Below, piece by piece: positions 44,088 through 53,148 of a DNA stretch of 64,000 bases. The stretch's first letter is position 1, and every line of letters begins with the position of its first letter. The notes below the pieces were generated by a model, which was not told where the DNA came from, made no database searches, and saw nothing but the letters and a program-made list of their open reading frames with translations. The position numbers were made by a program, and so were the translations under genes. The stretch is from Janthinobacterium sp. PAMC25594. Lineage in GTDB: Bacteria > Pseudomonadota > Gammaproteobacteria > Burkholderiales > Burkholderiaceae_D. The DNA lies in NCBI RefSeq assembly GCF_019443505.1, contig NZ_CP080377.1, positions 5,208,001 through 5,272,000 on the forward strand, read 5' to 3'.

Positions 44088-44762
44088 CTAGATCTGGCCG
44101 TGTTCCGCAAACGAATGCACTTGCCGACCGGCCACGACGAAATGGTCGAGGATGCGCACGTCCACCAGCGACAACGCTTGCACCAGCGCGCGCGTCAGCA
44201 GTAAATCCGATTCGCTCGGTTCCGGCGTGCCGGACGGGTGGTTATGGGCCAGCATCACGCTGGCCGCGTTGTGCAGCAGCGCCTGTTTCACCACTTCGCG
44301 CGGATACACGCTGGTGTGGGTGAGAGTGCCGCGAAACATTTCCTGGGTCGTGATCAGGCGGTTCTTGACGTCCAAAAACAACACATGGAACGCTTCGTGC
44401 GCCAGGTTGCCCAGGGTCAGGCGCAAATAGTCTTTGACGGCGTGCGGCGAATTGAGGGCCTGGCCCGCCTGCAAATCCTCGATGATGGCGCGCCGCGCCA
44501 GCTCCAGCACCGCTTGCAGCTGGGCGAACTTGGCGCTGCCCATGCCATGTACGGCGGAAAAACTCACGAGGCTGGCGCCAAACAGGCCCCGCAGGGAGCC
44601 GAAGTGCTCCACCGTGTCGCGCGCCAGTTCCACCGCGCTCTTGCCGCGCACGCCCGTGCGCAGGAAGACGGCCAGCAATTCCGCATCCGACAGCGAGTGC
44701 GCGCCATCCTCGATCAGGCGTTCGCGCGGCCGTTCGCTGGCCGGCCAGTCCTTGATGCCCAT
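44088..44762 (-). CDS. radC: RadC-family JAB1/MPN metalloprotein
   Basis: A 224-aa protein. The N-terminal part has a helix-hairpin-helix-type region ([21 protein letters not shown] and [15 protein letters not shown]). The C-terminal JAMM core has [15 protein letters not shown] with the zinc-binding His pair and Asp. A role in DNA repair has been questioned in the literature; the biochemical activity is not settled. ATG 44762 has AGGAGA five bases upstream. It is divergent from fkpB. Confidence 0.93.
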   Translation of the reverse strand: MGIKDWPASERPRERLIEDGAHSLSDAELLAVFLRTGVRGKSAVELARDTVEHFGSLRGLFGASLVSFSAVHGMGSAKFAQLQAVLELARRAIIEDLQAGQALNSPHAVKDYLRLTLGNLAHEAFHVLFLDVKNRLITTQEMFRGTLTHTSVYPREVVKQALLHNAASVMLAHNHPSGTPEPSESDLLLTRALVQALSLVDVRILDHFVVAGRQVHSFAEHGQI

Positions 44763-44883
44763 GCTGTTCTCCTGTTTGTCACCGGCGCGTGCCCCAGTGT
44801 GGCCTTCTTTGACGAAGCCATGGGGCAGGCGCGGCCAGTGTGGCTTACAATATCGTTTTGCATCAGCTACTTGAAAACTCACT

Positions 44884-45339
44884 ATGTCCAACGAGCAACC
44901 AGCAGTCGTCACCGAAGCGGCTTACCTCACCCTGCATTATCGTCTTGCTACTGTTGACGGTACTGATATTGTCACTACCTTTAGCGGAAATCCTGCGACC
45001 TTGATGCTGGGACAGGGCCAGCTGGCGCCATTCCTCGAGCAGCGCCTGTTGGGCTTGCCTGAAGGCACGCACCAGACGTTCGAGCTGGCCGCCGGCGAAG
45101 GCTTTGGCGAGCGCAATCCCGAGCTGGTGCAGTCCGTCTCGCGCGCGACCCTGGACGAAAATTCCGTGCCGGGCGCCGACTACAAGATCGGCGACCTGGT
45201 CGACTTCGCCGCGCCGGGCGGCGGCCGCTTTGCCGGCGTGCTGCGCGAAATGCGCGAGGATTCTGCCCTGTTCGACTTCAACCATCCGCTGGCCGGCCAG
45301 CCGCTGCGCTTTGAAGTCAAGCTCATTTCGGTCCTGTAA
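44884..45339 (+). CDS. fkpB: FKBP-type peptidyl-prolyl isomerase, SlpA/FkpB type
   Basis: A 151-aa protein with FKBP strands [15 protein letters not shown] and [18 protein letters not shown], and an insert-in-flap domain ([13 protein letters not shown] to [16 protein letters not shown]), as in the SlyD/SlpA class. It speeds proline isomerisation and acts as a chaperone. It lies ten bases before ispH, an operon order conserved in many proteobacteria. No clear Shine-Dalgarno precedes the ATG. Confidence 0.9.
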   Translation: MSNEQPAVVTEAAYLTLHYRLATVDGTDIVTTFSGNPATLMLGQGQLAPFLEQRLLGLPEGTHQTFELAAGEGFGERNPELVQSVSRATLDENSVPGADYKIGDLVDFAAPGGGRFAGVLREMREDSALFDFNHPLAGQPLRFEVKLISVL

Positions 45340-45348
45340 GGAATAGCG

Positions 45349-46296
45349 ATGGATAAAGAACTGTTACTGGCCCAGCCCCGCGGTTTCTGCGCGGGCGTCG
45401 ACCGGGCGATCGAAATCGTCGAACGTGCCTTGCAGCAATTTGGCGCACCAATCTACGTGCGCCATGAAATCGTCCACAACGCCTATGTGGTGGCCGACTT
45501 GCGCAACAAGGGTGCGATCTTCATCGACGACCTCGATGACGTGCCTGCTGGCAATACGCTCGTGTTTTCCGCGCATGGCGTGTCGAAAGCCGTGCGCGCC
45601 GAGGCGGAATCGCGCGGCCTGAGCATTTTTGACGCGACTTGCCCCTTGGTCACCAAGGTGCACATGGAAGTGGGCAAGATGCGCCGCGAAGGCCGCGAGA
45701 TCATCATGATCGGCCACGACGGCCATCCCGAGGTGGAAGGCACGATGGGGCAGGCTGATATGGGCATGCATCTGGTGGAAACGCTCGACGATGTGGCGGC
45801 ATTGCAGGTTGCCAATCCGGACAGCCTGGCCTATGTTTCGCAAACAACGTTGTCAGTTGACGACACCAGCGACATTATTGCGGCCTTGAAAGCGAAATAT
45901 CCGAACATCGCCGAGCCGAAAAAAGGCGACATTTGCTACGCCACCACGAACCGTCAGGAAGCCGTGAAATTCATGGCGCCGCAAGTGGAAGTGGTGATCG
46001 TCGTGGGCAGCCCGAACAGCTCGAATTCGAACCGCTTGCGCGAAGTGGCCGAGAAGATGGGCACGCCAGCCTACATGGTCGACAATGCCTCGCAGATCGA
46101 TCCTGCCTGGCTGGAAGGCAAGCTGCGCGTGGGTGTGACGGCTGGCGCCTCGGCGCCCGAGGTGCTGGTGCAAGCCGTCATCGACCGCTTGAAAGAGTGT
46201 GGCGTGAAGAGCGTGCGCCCGCTCGACGGGGTGCAGGAAGCTGTCACGTTCCCGATGCCGAAAGGCCTCGATGGCATCAAGCGCGACGTGGCCTGA
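45349..46296 (+). CDS. ispH: 4-hydroxy-3-methylbut-2-enyl diphosphate reductase
   Basis: A 315-aa protein with the three iron-sulfur Cys in their conserved settings: PRGFCAGV (C14), DATCPLVTK (C98) and [11 protein letters not shown] (C196). The conserved [10 protein letters not shown] stretch is present. It makes IPP and DMAPP in the last step of the MEP isoprenoid pathway. AAGGA lies eight bases upstream, and it is co-transcribed with fkpB. Confidence 0.97.
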   Translation: MDKELLLAQPRGFCAGVDRAIEIVERALQQFGAPIYVRHEIVHNAYVVADLRNKGAIFIDDLDDVPAGNTLVFSAHGVSKAVRAEAESRGLSIFDATCPLVTKVHMEVGKMRREGREIIMIGHDGHPEVEGTMGQADMGMHLVETLDDVAALQVANPDSLAYVSQTTLSVDDTSDIIAALKAKYPNIAEPKKGDICYATTNRQEAVKFMAPQVEVVIVVGSPNSSNSNRLREVAEKMGTPAYMVDNASQIDPAWLEGKLRVGVTAGASAPEVLVQAVIDRLKECGVKSVRPLDGVQEAVTFPMPKGLDGIKRDVA

Positions 46297-46338
46297 GCCT
46301 GCAGGACGATTGAGTATCGATGAGGAGTTACCTCAAAA

Positions 46339-46353
46339 CCGAATTTAATTCGG
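46339..46353. promoter_or_regulatory. Palindrome in the ispH-livH gap
   Basis: CCGAATT, T, AATTCGG: a perfect 7-1-7 palindrome 42 bases after ispH. Downstream in the same 294-bp gap TTCCAAGCTT occurs twice (46368 and 46405) and TCGTTATGA twice (46393 and 46425). The gap probably holds the livHMGF promoter and operators; no -10/-35 pair is clear. Confidence 0.4.
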
Positions 46354-46590
46354 AAATGATCGATTTATTCCAAGCTTAGTTTTTGCAAAAGATCGTTATG
46401 ATTGTTCCAAGCTTGAATATGTTGTCGTTATGACTAAGCAAGGTCACGCCCGTTTTGAGTGCGTGCACCATGCTGGTGAGAACGGTCCAGGGATGGCACT
46501 GCAGGAATTCTTCCTCCGGTGCCGTTTTTGTATCAGCGACATATTCTGGTGGAAGTTGTTCCCGAAAAATGCATATTTGATAGGGCAATC

Positions 46591-47520
46591 ATGGATACAT
46601 TCATCCAGCAGATCATCAACGGCTTGGTGTTGGGCAGCATGTATGCCTTAGTCGCCCTCGGTTACACAATGGTGTACGGCGTGTTGAACCTGATCAACTT
46701 CGCCCACGGCGATGTGCTCATGATCGGCGCCATGGTGGGCTTGACCATCCTCAAGCTGCTGGGCATCTATGTGCCGGACTGGCCCGGCTACCTGAAACTG
46801 GCCACCGCCATTCTCGGCGCCATTCCCATCTGTATTCTGGTCAACATCATCATCGAGCGGGTCGCCTACCGCCGCCTGCGCAACGCCCCCCGCCTCGCCC
46901 CCCTGATTACCGCCATCGGCGTCTCCATCCTCTTGCAAACCTTCGCCATGATGATCTGGACGCGCAATCCCTTGCCCTTCCCGCAATTGCTGTCGACCGA
47001 CCCCATCAACATAGGCGGCGCCGTGATTTCGCAAACGCAAGTATTGCTGCTGGCCCTGGCCGCCTTGTCGATGGGCGGATTGGTGTTGCTGGTGGAAAAA
47101 ACGAGAATGGGCCGCGCCATGCGCGCCACGGCGGAAAACCCCCGCGTGGCGGGACTCATGGGCGTCGATTCCGACAAGGTCATCGTCGCCACCTTTGCCA
47201 TCGGCGCCGCGCTGGCGGCTGTGGCTGGCGTGATGTGGGGCGCCAACTATGCCTCGATTCAATTTTCCATGGGCGCCATCCCCGGCCTGAAGGCCTTCTG
47301 TGCGGCCGTGCTGGGCGGCATCGGCAATATCTATGGCGCCATGCTGGGCGGTATCTTGCTGGGTATTATCGAGAGCCTGGGCGCCGGCTATATCGGCGAC
47401 ATCACGGGCGGCTTCCTGGGCAGCCACTACCAGGATATCTTTGCCTTCGTCGTGCTGATCATCGTGCTGACCTTGCGCCCGTCCGGCATCATGGGCGAAC
47501 GAGTGGCCGACCGTGCCTGA
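46591..47520 (+). CDS. livH: Branched-chain amino acid ABC permease
   Basis: A 309-aa protein with about eight membrane segments. The start MDTFIQQIINGLVLGSMYAL is the LivH signature, and AENPRVAGLMGVDSDKVI is the EAA-type loop that meets the ATPase. It forms the inner-membrane channel with LivM. ATG 46591 has AGGG upstream. It is the first gene of livH-M-G-F; no binding protein adjoins it. Confidence 0.94.
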   Translation: MDTFIQQIINGLVLGSMYALVALGYTMVYGVLNLINFAHGDVLMIGAMVGLTILKLLGIYVPDWPGYLKLATAILGAIPICILVNIIIERVAYRRLRNAPRLAPLITAIGVSILLQTFAMMIWTRNPLPFPQLLSTDPINIGGAVISQTQVLLLALAALSMGGLVLLVEKTRMGRAMRATAENPRVAGLMGVDSDKVIVATFAIGAALAAVAGVMWGANYASIQFSMGAIPGLKAFCAAVLGGIGNIYGAMLGGILLGIIESLGAGYIGDITGGFLGSHYQDIFAFVVLIIVLTLRPSGIMGERVADRA

Positions 47521-47542
47521 TGTGAAACTGGGAGATTAAATC

Positions 47543-48760
47543 ATGGCACTACTCGATTTTGACGCTAAGAAAAATCCGGCCAAAGCCTACGCCGGCATGC
47601 TGGGCCTGGCCGCGCTGCTGATGGTGTTCCCGTTTTTTGCCGCGCAGTTCGGCAACTCGTGGGTACGCATCATCGACATGGCCTTGCTGTACATCATGCT
47701 GGCCCTGGGTTTGAACATCGTCGTCGGCTTTGCCGGCCTGCTCGACCTCGGCTACATCGCGTTCTACGCCGTGGGCGCTTACCTGACGGCCTTGCTGGCT
47801 TCGCCGCAGTTCGCCATCCTGCTCGAATCGGTGGTGAATCAATATCCAGTGCTGGGCGAGACCCTGGTGCAGCTGATGGGACCGGAAATCCGCGAAAACG
47901 GCATCCACCTGTCGATCTGGCTCATCGTGCCGCTGGCCGCTGCCGTGGCGGGCCTGTTCGGCGCCTTGCTGGGCGCGCCGACCTTGAAGCTGCGCGGCGA
48001 CTATCTGGCCATCGTGACCCTGGGCTTTGGCGAGATCATCCGCATCTTCATGAACAATTTGAACGACCCGATCAATTTCACGAACGGGCCGCAAGGCATC
48101 AATCTGATCGACCCCATCCGTATCTTCGGCGTCAACCTGGCGGGCGAGGCGGGCACCAACAGCACTGTCGTGGTCGGCGGCTTTTCCATGCCGTCCGTCA
48201 ATGCCTATTACTTTTTATTCCTCTTCCTGTGCATCGCCATCGTGTTCGTCACCAAGCGCCTCCAGCATTCGCGCCTGGGCCGCGCCTGGGTGGCCATCCG
48301 CGAAGACGAAATCGCCGCCAAAGCCATGGGCATCAATACGCGCAACGTCAAACTGCTGGCCTTTTCCATGGGCGCCTCGTTCGGCGGCGTGGCCGGCGCC
48401 ATGTTTGCCTCGTTCCAGGGCTTTGTCTCGCCGGAATCGTTCTCGCTGACGGAATCGATCGCCGTGCTGGCCATGGTGGTGCTGGGCGGCATCGGCCATA
48501 TTCCCGGCGTGATCCTCGGCGGCGTGATCCTTGCTTCGATACCCGAAGTGCTGCGCCACGTGGTGGAGCCGGCCCAGCAGGCGCTGTTCGGCCACGTGGT
48601 AATCGAGGCGGAAGTGCTGCGCCAGTTGCTGTACGGCCTGGCCATGGTGTTGATCATGCTCAACCGTCCTGCCGGCCTGTGGCCATCGCCGAAGCACGAA
48701 GACCGGCCCGACCACGACGTGGACCAGCCGAACAAATCCACCGGCGTCGTGTCCGCTTAA
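47543..48760 (+). CDS. livM: Branched-chain amino acid ABC permease
   Basis: A 405-aa protein with about ten membrane segments. The start FDAKKNPAKAYAGMLGLAALL is followed by IMLALGLNIVVGFAGLLDLGYIAF, typical of LivM, and by an ATPase-contact loop (IREDEIAAKAMGINTRNVKL). It pairs with LivH. GGGAG lies before the ATG. Confidence 0.94.
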   Translation: MALLDFDAKKNPAKAYAGMLGLAALLMVFPFFAAQFGNSWVRIIDMALLYIMLALGLNIVVGFAGLLDLGYIAFYAVGAYLTALLASPQFAILLESVVNQYPVLGETLVQLMGPEIRENGIHLSIWLIVPLAAAVAGLFGALLGAPTLKLRGDYLAIVTLGFGEIIRIFMNNLNDPINFTNGPQGINLIDPIRIFGVNLAGEAGTNSTVVVGGFSMPSVNAYYFLFLFLCIAIVFVTKRLQHSRLGRAWVAIREDEIAAKAMGINTRNVKLLAFSMGASFGGVAGAMFASFQGFVSPESFSLTESIAVLAMVVLGGIGHIPGVILGGVILASIPEVLRHVVEPAQQALFGHVVIEAEVLRQLLYGLAMVLIMLNRPAGLWPSPKHEDRPDHDVDQPNKSTGVVSA

Positions 48761-48772
48761 GGGAGGGATAGC

Positions 48773-49546
48773 ATGAGCGAACAGATCATTCTCAATATCG
48801 CCGGCGTGAACAAACGTTTCGGCGGCTTGCAGGCGCTGACCGATGTGGGCATCACCATCCGGCAAGGGCAGATTTACGGCTTGATCGGCCCGAACGGCGC
48901 CGGCAAGACCACGTTTTTCAATGTGATCACCGGCCTGTACCAGCCCGACACGGGCACCTTCGAGCTGGCCGGCAAGCCGTATTCGCCGTCGGCGCCGCAC
49001 AAGGTGGCGAAGGCGGGTATCGCCCGCACCTTCCAGAACATCCGCCTGTTTGGCGACATGACGGCGCTGGAAAACGTCATGGTGGGGCGCCATGTGCGCT
49101 CGCACCAGGGGGTGTTCGGCGCCATCTTCCGCCACAAGGCGGCGCGCGAAGAAGAGGCGTCCATCCGCAAGCGGGCCATGGAACTGCTCGATTTCGTCGG
49201 CATCGCCCAGTTCGCCAGCCGCACGGCGCGCTTCTTGTCGTATGGCGACCAGCGGCGCCTGGAAATCGCCCGCGCGCTGGCCACCGACCCCACCCTGCTG
49301 GCGCTCGACGAGCCGGCGGCGGGCATGAATGCGACGGAAAAGCTGGCCCTGCGCGAGTTGCTGGTGAAAATCAAGGCCGAAGGCAAGACCGTGCTGTTGA
49401 TCGAGCACGACGTGAAACTGATGATGGGACTGTGCGACCGCATCACGGTGCTCGAATATGGCAAGCGCATCGCCGAAGGCTTGCCGGCCGAAATACAACA
49501 AAACCCTGCCGTCATCGAGGCTTACCTGGGGGGATCGCACGCATGA
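48773..49546 (+). CDS. livG: Branched-chain amino acid ABC ATPase LivG
   Basis: A 257-aa ATPase with Walker A GPNGAGKTTFFN, signature-like LSYGDQRRLEIARAL and Walker B LLALDEPAAGMN. The AGMN extension after Walker B is typical of LivG. It powers import together with LivF, 12 bases after livM, with GGGAGGG upstream. Confidence 0.95.
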   Translation: MSEQIILNIAGVNKRFGGLQALTDVGITIRQGQIYGLIGPNGAGKTTFFNVITGLYQPDTGTFELAGKPYSPSAPHKVAKAGIARTFQNIRLFGDMTALENVMVGRHVRSHQGVFGAIFRHKAAREEEASIRKRAMELLDFVGIAQFASRTARFLSYGDQRRLEIARALATDPTLLALDEPAAGMNATEKLALRELLVKIKAEGKTVLLIEHDVKLMMGLCDRITVLEYGKRIAEGLPAEIQQNPAVIEAYLGGSHA

Positions 49547-50262
49547 GTAATATATTGAAAGTGGCGGGCTTGCACGTGGCTTACGGCGGCATCAAGGCGG
49601 TCAAGGGTATCGACCTGGAAGTCAACGAAGGCGAGCTGATCGCCCTGATCGGCGCGAACGGCGCGGGCAAGACGACGACCTTGAAAGCCATCACGGGCAC
49701 CTTGCCGGCCTGCAAGGTCGAGGGCACGATCAGTTACCTGGGCGAATCGCTCAAGGGCACGAAGTCGTTTCACCTGGTGGAAAAGAAACTGGCCATGGTG
49801 CCGGAAGGGCGGGGCGTGTTTACCCGCATGTCGATCCGCGAAAACCTCATGATGGGCGCCTACACGCGCACGGACAAGGCCGGTGTCGAGGATGACATTG
49901 CCAAGTGGTTCGACGTCTTTCCCCGTCTGAAGGAAAGGGCGGCGCAGATGGCCGGCACCCTGTCCGGCGGCGAGCAGCAGATGCTGGCCATGGCGCGCGC
50001 GCTGATGAGCCATCCGAAGCTGCTGCTGCTCGACGAGCCGTCGATGGGCTTGTCGCCCATCATGGTCGAGAAAATCTTCGAGGTGATCCGCAAGGTGTCG
50101 TCCGAAGGCATCACGATCTTGCTGGTCGAACAGAATGCCCGCCTGGCCCTGCAAGCGGCGCACCGCGGCTATGTGATGGATTCCGGCCTGGTCACCATGG
50201 GCGGCAACGCGGCCGCCATGCTCGACGACCCGCGCGTGAAGGCGGCGTATCTGGGGGAGTAA
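49543..50262 (+). CDS. livF: Branched-chain amino acid ABC ATPase LivF
   Basis: A 239-aa ATPase starting MSNILKVAGLHVAYGGIKAV, with Walker A GANGAGKTTT, signature LSGGEQQMLAMARALM and Walker B LLLLDEPSMGLSP. The MGLSP tail of Walker B marks LivF. The ATG overlaps the livG stop (ATGA), so translation is coupled. It is the last gene of the operon. Confidence 0.95.
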   Translation: MSNILKVAGLHVAYGGIKAVKGIDLEVNEGELIALIGANGAGKTTTLKAITGTLPACKVEGTISYLGESLKGTKSFHLVEKKLAMVPEGRGVFTRMSIRENLMMGAYTRTDKAGVEDDIAKWFDVFPRLKERAAQMAGTLSGGEQQMLAMARALMSHPKLLLLDEPSMGLSPIMVEKIFEVIRKVSSEGITILLVEQNARLALQAAHRGYVMDSGLVTMGGNAAAMLDDPRVKAAYLGE

Positions 50263-50287
50263 GCGCGTTCAGGAAGTGCTCAGGCAT

Positions 50288-50314
50288 AAAAAATGCCCCA
50301 GCTGGGCTGGGGCA
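50288..50314 (-). terminator. Terminator of the phasin gene
   Basis: TGCCCCAGC (50294-50302) pairs with GCTGGGGCA (50306-50314) around TGG and is followed on the minus strand by six T. Without T on its plus side it is a weaker end for livF. Confidence 0.82.
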
Positions 50315-50394
50315 TAATGGCATCCGTCGGAGAAGTGCGGATGGATGCCTGGAGGAGCCGATAACAGCGGACCGCCGTAGCGGTCGCGCAATAA

Positions 50395-50961
50395 TTACTT
50401 GGCAGCCGTGCGTGGCACGACTTTTTCAGCCGCTTGCGTGAACTGGTTCACGGCCGATGTCAGGTTCGCTTCGATGGCTTCGACGGCTTGCTTGCTGGTT
50501 TTCGAGAACTGCTCGTAGCCTGCATTGGCGTTGCCGATGGCGCTTTTCAGGATGGCGACGGCGTTTTCCGAACCGGCTGGTGCGTTCTTGGTGACTTCTT
50601 CCACCAGCGACAGGACTTTGCGGTTGGTTTCAGCGATTTGCGATTCAGCTGCTTTGCTGAACTCGGCTTGGGTGCCCGACGTGATGGCAGCCAGGTGACG
50701 ACCGTAAGCGATGGCTTTTTCGGCGCTAGGCTGGGCTTGAGCAGCGCTCAGCGAGAAGAATTCTTGTGGATCTTTTGCCGACAGCAATTGCTTGGCGGCG
50801 GCGGTCGATTCTTCCAGCGTTGCCTTGGCAGCGGTCAGGTTCAGTTCGACGATCTTTTCGATGCCTTCGAAGGCTTTGCTCGTCAGCGACGAGAACAGGG
50901 CGAATTGGGCTTCCAGGTTGGTTTTGGTAGCGGACGAAAATTGCTCAGGAATTGAAAACAT
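50395..50961 (-). CDS. Phasin (polyhydroxyalkanoate granule protein)
   Basis: A 188-aa, almost fully helical protein starting [26 protein letters not shown], with [25 protein letters not shown], the phasin (PHA_granule) core. It coats polyhydroxybutyrate granules. GGAGA lies seven bases before ATG 50961, which is preferred over the in-frame ATG at 50973. Two near-identical palindromes upstream (51055 and 51111) suggest control by a PhaR-type regulator. Confidence 0.93.
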   Translation of the reverse strand: MFSIPEQFSSATKTNLEAQFALFSSLTSKAFEGIEKIVELNLTAAKATLEESTAAAKQLLSAKDPQEFFSLSAAQAQPSAEKAIAYGRHLAAITSGTQAEFSKAAESQIAETNRKVLSLVEEVTKNAPAGSENAVAILKSAIGNANAGYEQFSKTSKQAVEAIEANLTSAVNQFTQAAEKVVPRTAAK

Positions 50962-51054
50962 ATAAATCTCCAAAAAATCGAAATCTGGTTAATTTGATGC
51001 TGCGTGTACCGTTTGGGAAAGCAGGTGAATCTAAATTTTCAAGCTGAACAAGAA

Positions 51055-51070
51055 TTGTGCAACGCAACAA
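51055..51070. promoter_or_regulatory. Operator-like palindrome 1 upstream of phasin
   Basis: TTGTGCAACGCAACAA, an inverted TTGTGC/GCAACAA site. It matches the second site at 51111-51126 in 14 of 16 bases. The TGC..GCA layout resembles PhaR-type sites. Confidence 0.5.
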
Positions 51071-51110
51071 ACCCTATTCTACGGCGAAAAAAAATGAAGT
51101 CAAGCGATTC

Positions 51111-51126
51111 TTGTGCGATGCAACAA
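51111..51126. promoter_or_regulatory. Operator-like palindrome 2 upstream of phasin
   Basis: TTGTGCGATGCAACAA, second member of the pair, 56 bp from the first. Confidence 0.5.
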
Positions 51127-51310
51127 TTGAATAGATTTGCATCAAAAACCATTGTTTCTAAAGAGAAATATTTGATTTCTGGGTGTTAATGGTTTAGCCC
51201 TAAACTGTTATTTCCCCGCCTTTCAGGACGGGTGCGGCGCAGCATGCTAGACTTTGCCTCCCGCACTGGCGCAGCGCCCCGGTGCCGACCCCGTTTCCCG
51301 AGTTGATACC

Positions 51311-52237
51311 ATGTCCAATCTTCCCGCCGCGGCTGGCGCCAGCGGCAAAGCCCCCAAAGCCGCTTTCTTGACGACCCTGGCGCCGATGGTCTTGCCCGGC
51401 TTCTTTGTGTTGTTATGGAGCACAGGTTTTATCGTCGCCAAGTTCGGCTTGCCCTACGCGCCGCCGCTGACCTTTTTGTTGCTGCGCTTCCTGGGCGTGC
51501 TGGTGATCCTGCTGCCGCTGGTGCTGGTCCTGCGCGCGCCGTGGCCCGTGGGGCAGTTCCGCCAGATCGCCGTGGCCGGCATCCTGATGCAGGCCGGCTA
51601 CCTGGCCGGCGTCTGGTGCGCCATCAAGCTGGGCATGCCGGCGGGCTTGAGTGCCCTCATCGTCGGCATGCAGCCCGTGCTGACGGCCTGCGCCGCGCCC
51701 CTGATCGGCGAATCCGTGCGCCCGCGTCAGTGGCTGGGCTTGCTTTTTGGCTTGCTGGGCGTGGCCCTCGTCGTGTACGCCAAGATCAATCTCGTGGGCC
51801 TGACCGTGGAAAGCGTGCTGCTGTGCGTGTTTGCCTTGCTGTCGATGACGGCCGGCACCATGTATCAAAAACGCCACTGTCCGCAATTCGACTTGCGCAC
51901 CGGCACGGTGGTGCAGTTTGCCGCCTCCATCGTGGTCGTGTTGCCATTCGCCCTGTATTACGAGGGACTGGACCTGCATTTCAGCAACGTGCAATGGACG
52001 GCGAATTTTATCGGTGCCTTGCTGTGGTCGGTACTCGTGCTGTCCATCGGCGCCATTTTCCTGTTGTTCGCCCTGATCCGCCGCAGCGACGCCACGAAAG
52101 TGACGGGCTTGCTGTACCTGACACCGCCTACGACGGCGGTGATGGCCTGGCTGATGTTTGGTGAAGCATTTAATATGCTGGGCATCGCCGGCATGCTGGT
52201 GGCCGTGGTCGGCGTGGTGTTTGTTGTCAAGAAATAG
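51311..52237 (+). CDS. EamA/DMT-family transporter
   Basis: A 308-aa protein with ten predicted membrane segments in two EamA repeats. The first starts FFVLLWSTGFIVAKFGL and the second TVESVLLCVFALLSM. The C-terminal PPTTAVMAWLMFGEAFN is typical of the drug/metabolite exporter family. Substrate unknown. The start is uncertain; ATG 51311 places a 20-residue cytoplasmic leader before helix 1. A nitroreductase gene follows within 15 bases, probably co-transcribed. Confidence 0.85.
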   Translation: MSNLPAAAGASGKAPKAAFLTTLAPMVLPGFFVLLWSTGFIVAKFGLPYAPPLTFLLLRFLGVLVILLPLVLVLRAPWPVGQFRQIAVAGILMQAGYLAGVWCAIKLGMPAGLSALIVGMQPVLTACAAPLIGESVRPRQWLGLLFGLLGVALVVYAKINLVGLTVESVLLCVFALLSMTAGTMYQKRHCPQFDLRTGTVVQFAASIVVVLPFALYYEGLDLHFSNVQWTANFIGALLWSVLVLSIGAIFLLFALIRRSDATKVTGLLYLTPPTTAVMAWLMFGEAFNMLGIAGMLVAVVGVVFVVKK

Positions 52238-52252
52238 CGGGAGAGCAGGGCA

Positions 52253-52972
52253 GTGAACAAGCAAGCATCTGAAACACCGTCGGCGCAGCAAGCCATCGAT
52301 AGCGTCATCCTGTCGCGCCGTTCGATCCGTGCTTTTTTGCCCACGCCGGTGGCGCAGGACGAGATCGCGCGCATCCTGGAAGTGGCGGCGCGCGCGCCCT
52401 CGGGCGCCAACATGCAGCCGTGGAAAGTGTATGTACTGTCGGGCGAAGCGCGCCTGCGCCTGTCGCGCCGCATCCTCGACGCCTATGCCGCACCGAAGGC
52501 GCCCGACGCCCCCGCCCGCACGGCGTCCTACACCTATTACCCGCGCCAGTGGACGGCGCCGTTCATCGAACGCCGCCGCAAGATCGGCCTGGACCTGTAT
52601 CAGTTGCTGGGCCTGGAGCGGGGCGACACGGCCGGCATGGCGGCCCAGCATGGACGCAATTTCCAGTTTTTCGATGCGCCCGTGGGCCTGATCTTTACCA
52701 TCGAACGGGTGCTGGAACAGGGTTCCTGGCTCGACTACGGCATGTTCTTGCAAAACATCATGCTGGCGGCGCGCGCGCGGGGACTCGATACCTGCCCGCA
52801 AGCGGCCTTCATCCATTACCATGACATCATCCGCGAGGAACTGGGCGTGCCGGCCAGCGAAATGGTGGTGTGCGGCATGGCCCTCGGCTATGCCGACCCG
52901 GACAAGATCGAGAACCGCCTGAACACGGAACGCGAGCCGCTGGCCGGCTTTGTTAAATTCATGGATAAATAG
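52253..52972 (+). CDS. Nitroreductase-family flavoprotein
   Basis: A 239-aa FMN protein with SRRSIRAFLPTPV and ARAPSGANMQPWKVYV, which bind FMN phosphate and ring, and GLDTCPQAAFIHYHDIIR later. It reduces quinones or nitro compounds with NAD(P)H. The start is GTG 52253, with GGGAGAGCAGGG upstream. It probably shares a transcript with the EamA transporter. Confidence 0.9.
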   Translation: MNKQASETPSAQQAIDSVILSRRSIRAFLPTPVAQDEIARILEVAARAPSGANMQPWKVYVLSGEARLRLSRRILDAYAAPKAPDAPARTASYTYYPRQWTAPFIERRRKIGLDLYQLLGLERGDTAGMAAQHGRNFQFFDAPVGLIFTIERVLEQGSWLDYGMFLQNIMLAARARGLDTCPQAAFIHYHDIIREELGVPASEMVVCGMALGYADPDKIENRLNTEREPLAGFVKFMDK

Positions 52973-53086
52973 ACACGCTAGCGTTTTGCACAAGCAATCA
53001 GTTGATTAAGGATGAGTTTGTTTGCTGATCGCCAACGATTTGTATTTCGTTGCTGCAATAAATACTGTCCCAACTGTTAAATAGGC

Positions 53087-53114
53087 TTGCGATTACTCTG
53101 CATTTCGCTACACT
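53087..53114 (+). promoter_or_regulatory. Promoter of the PBP7-like gene
   Basis: TTGCGA (53087-53092) and TACACT (53109-53114) with a 16-bp spacer; leader of about 28 bases to ATG 53149. Confidence 0.5.
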
Positions 53115-53148
53115 GCAATAAGGCAACAGCTTCACGGGGAATTATCGA

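Larger units (their letters stand above)
50962..51310. other. 349-bp intergenic region between the phasin and EamA genes
   Basis: AT-rich on the phasin side, where the two operator-like palindromes lie. On the EamA side an extended -10-like TGCTAGACT (51245-51253) is seen without a clear -35. No coding region is seen; a short open frame near 51004-51189 lacks an initiation signal and coding composition. Confidence 0.5.
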
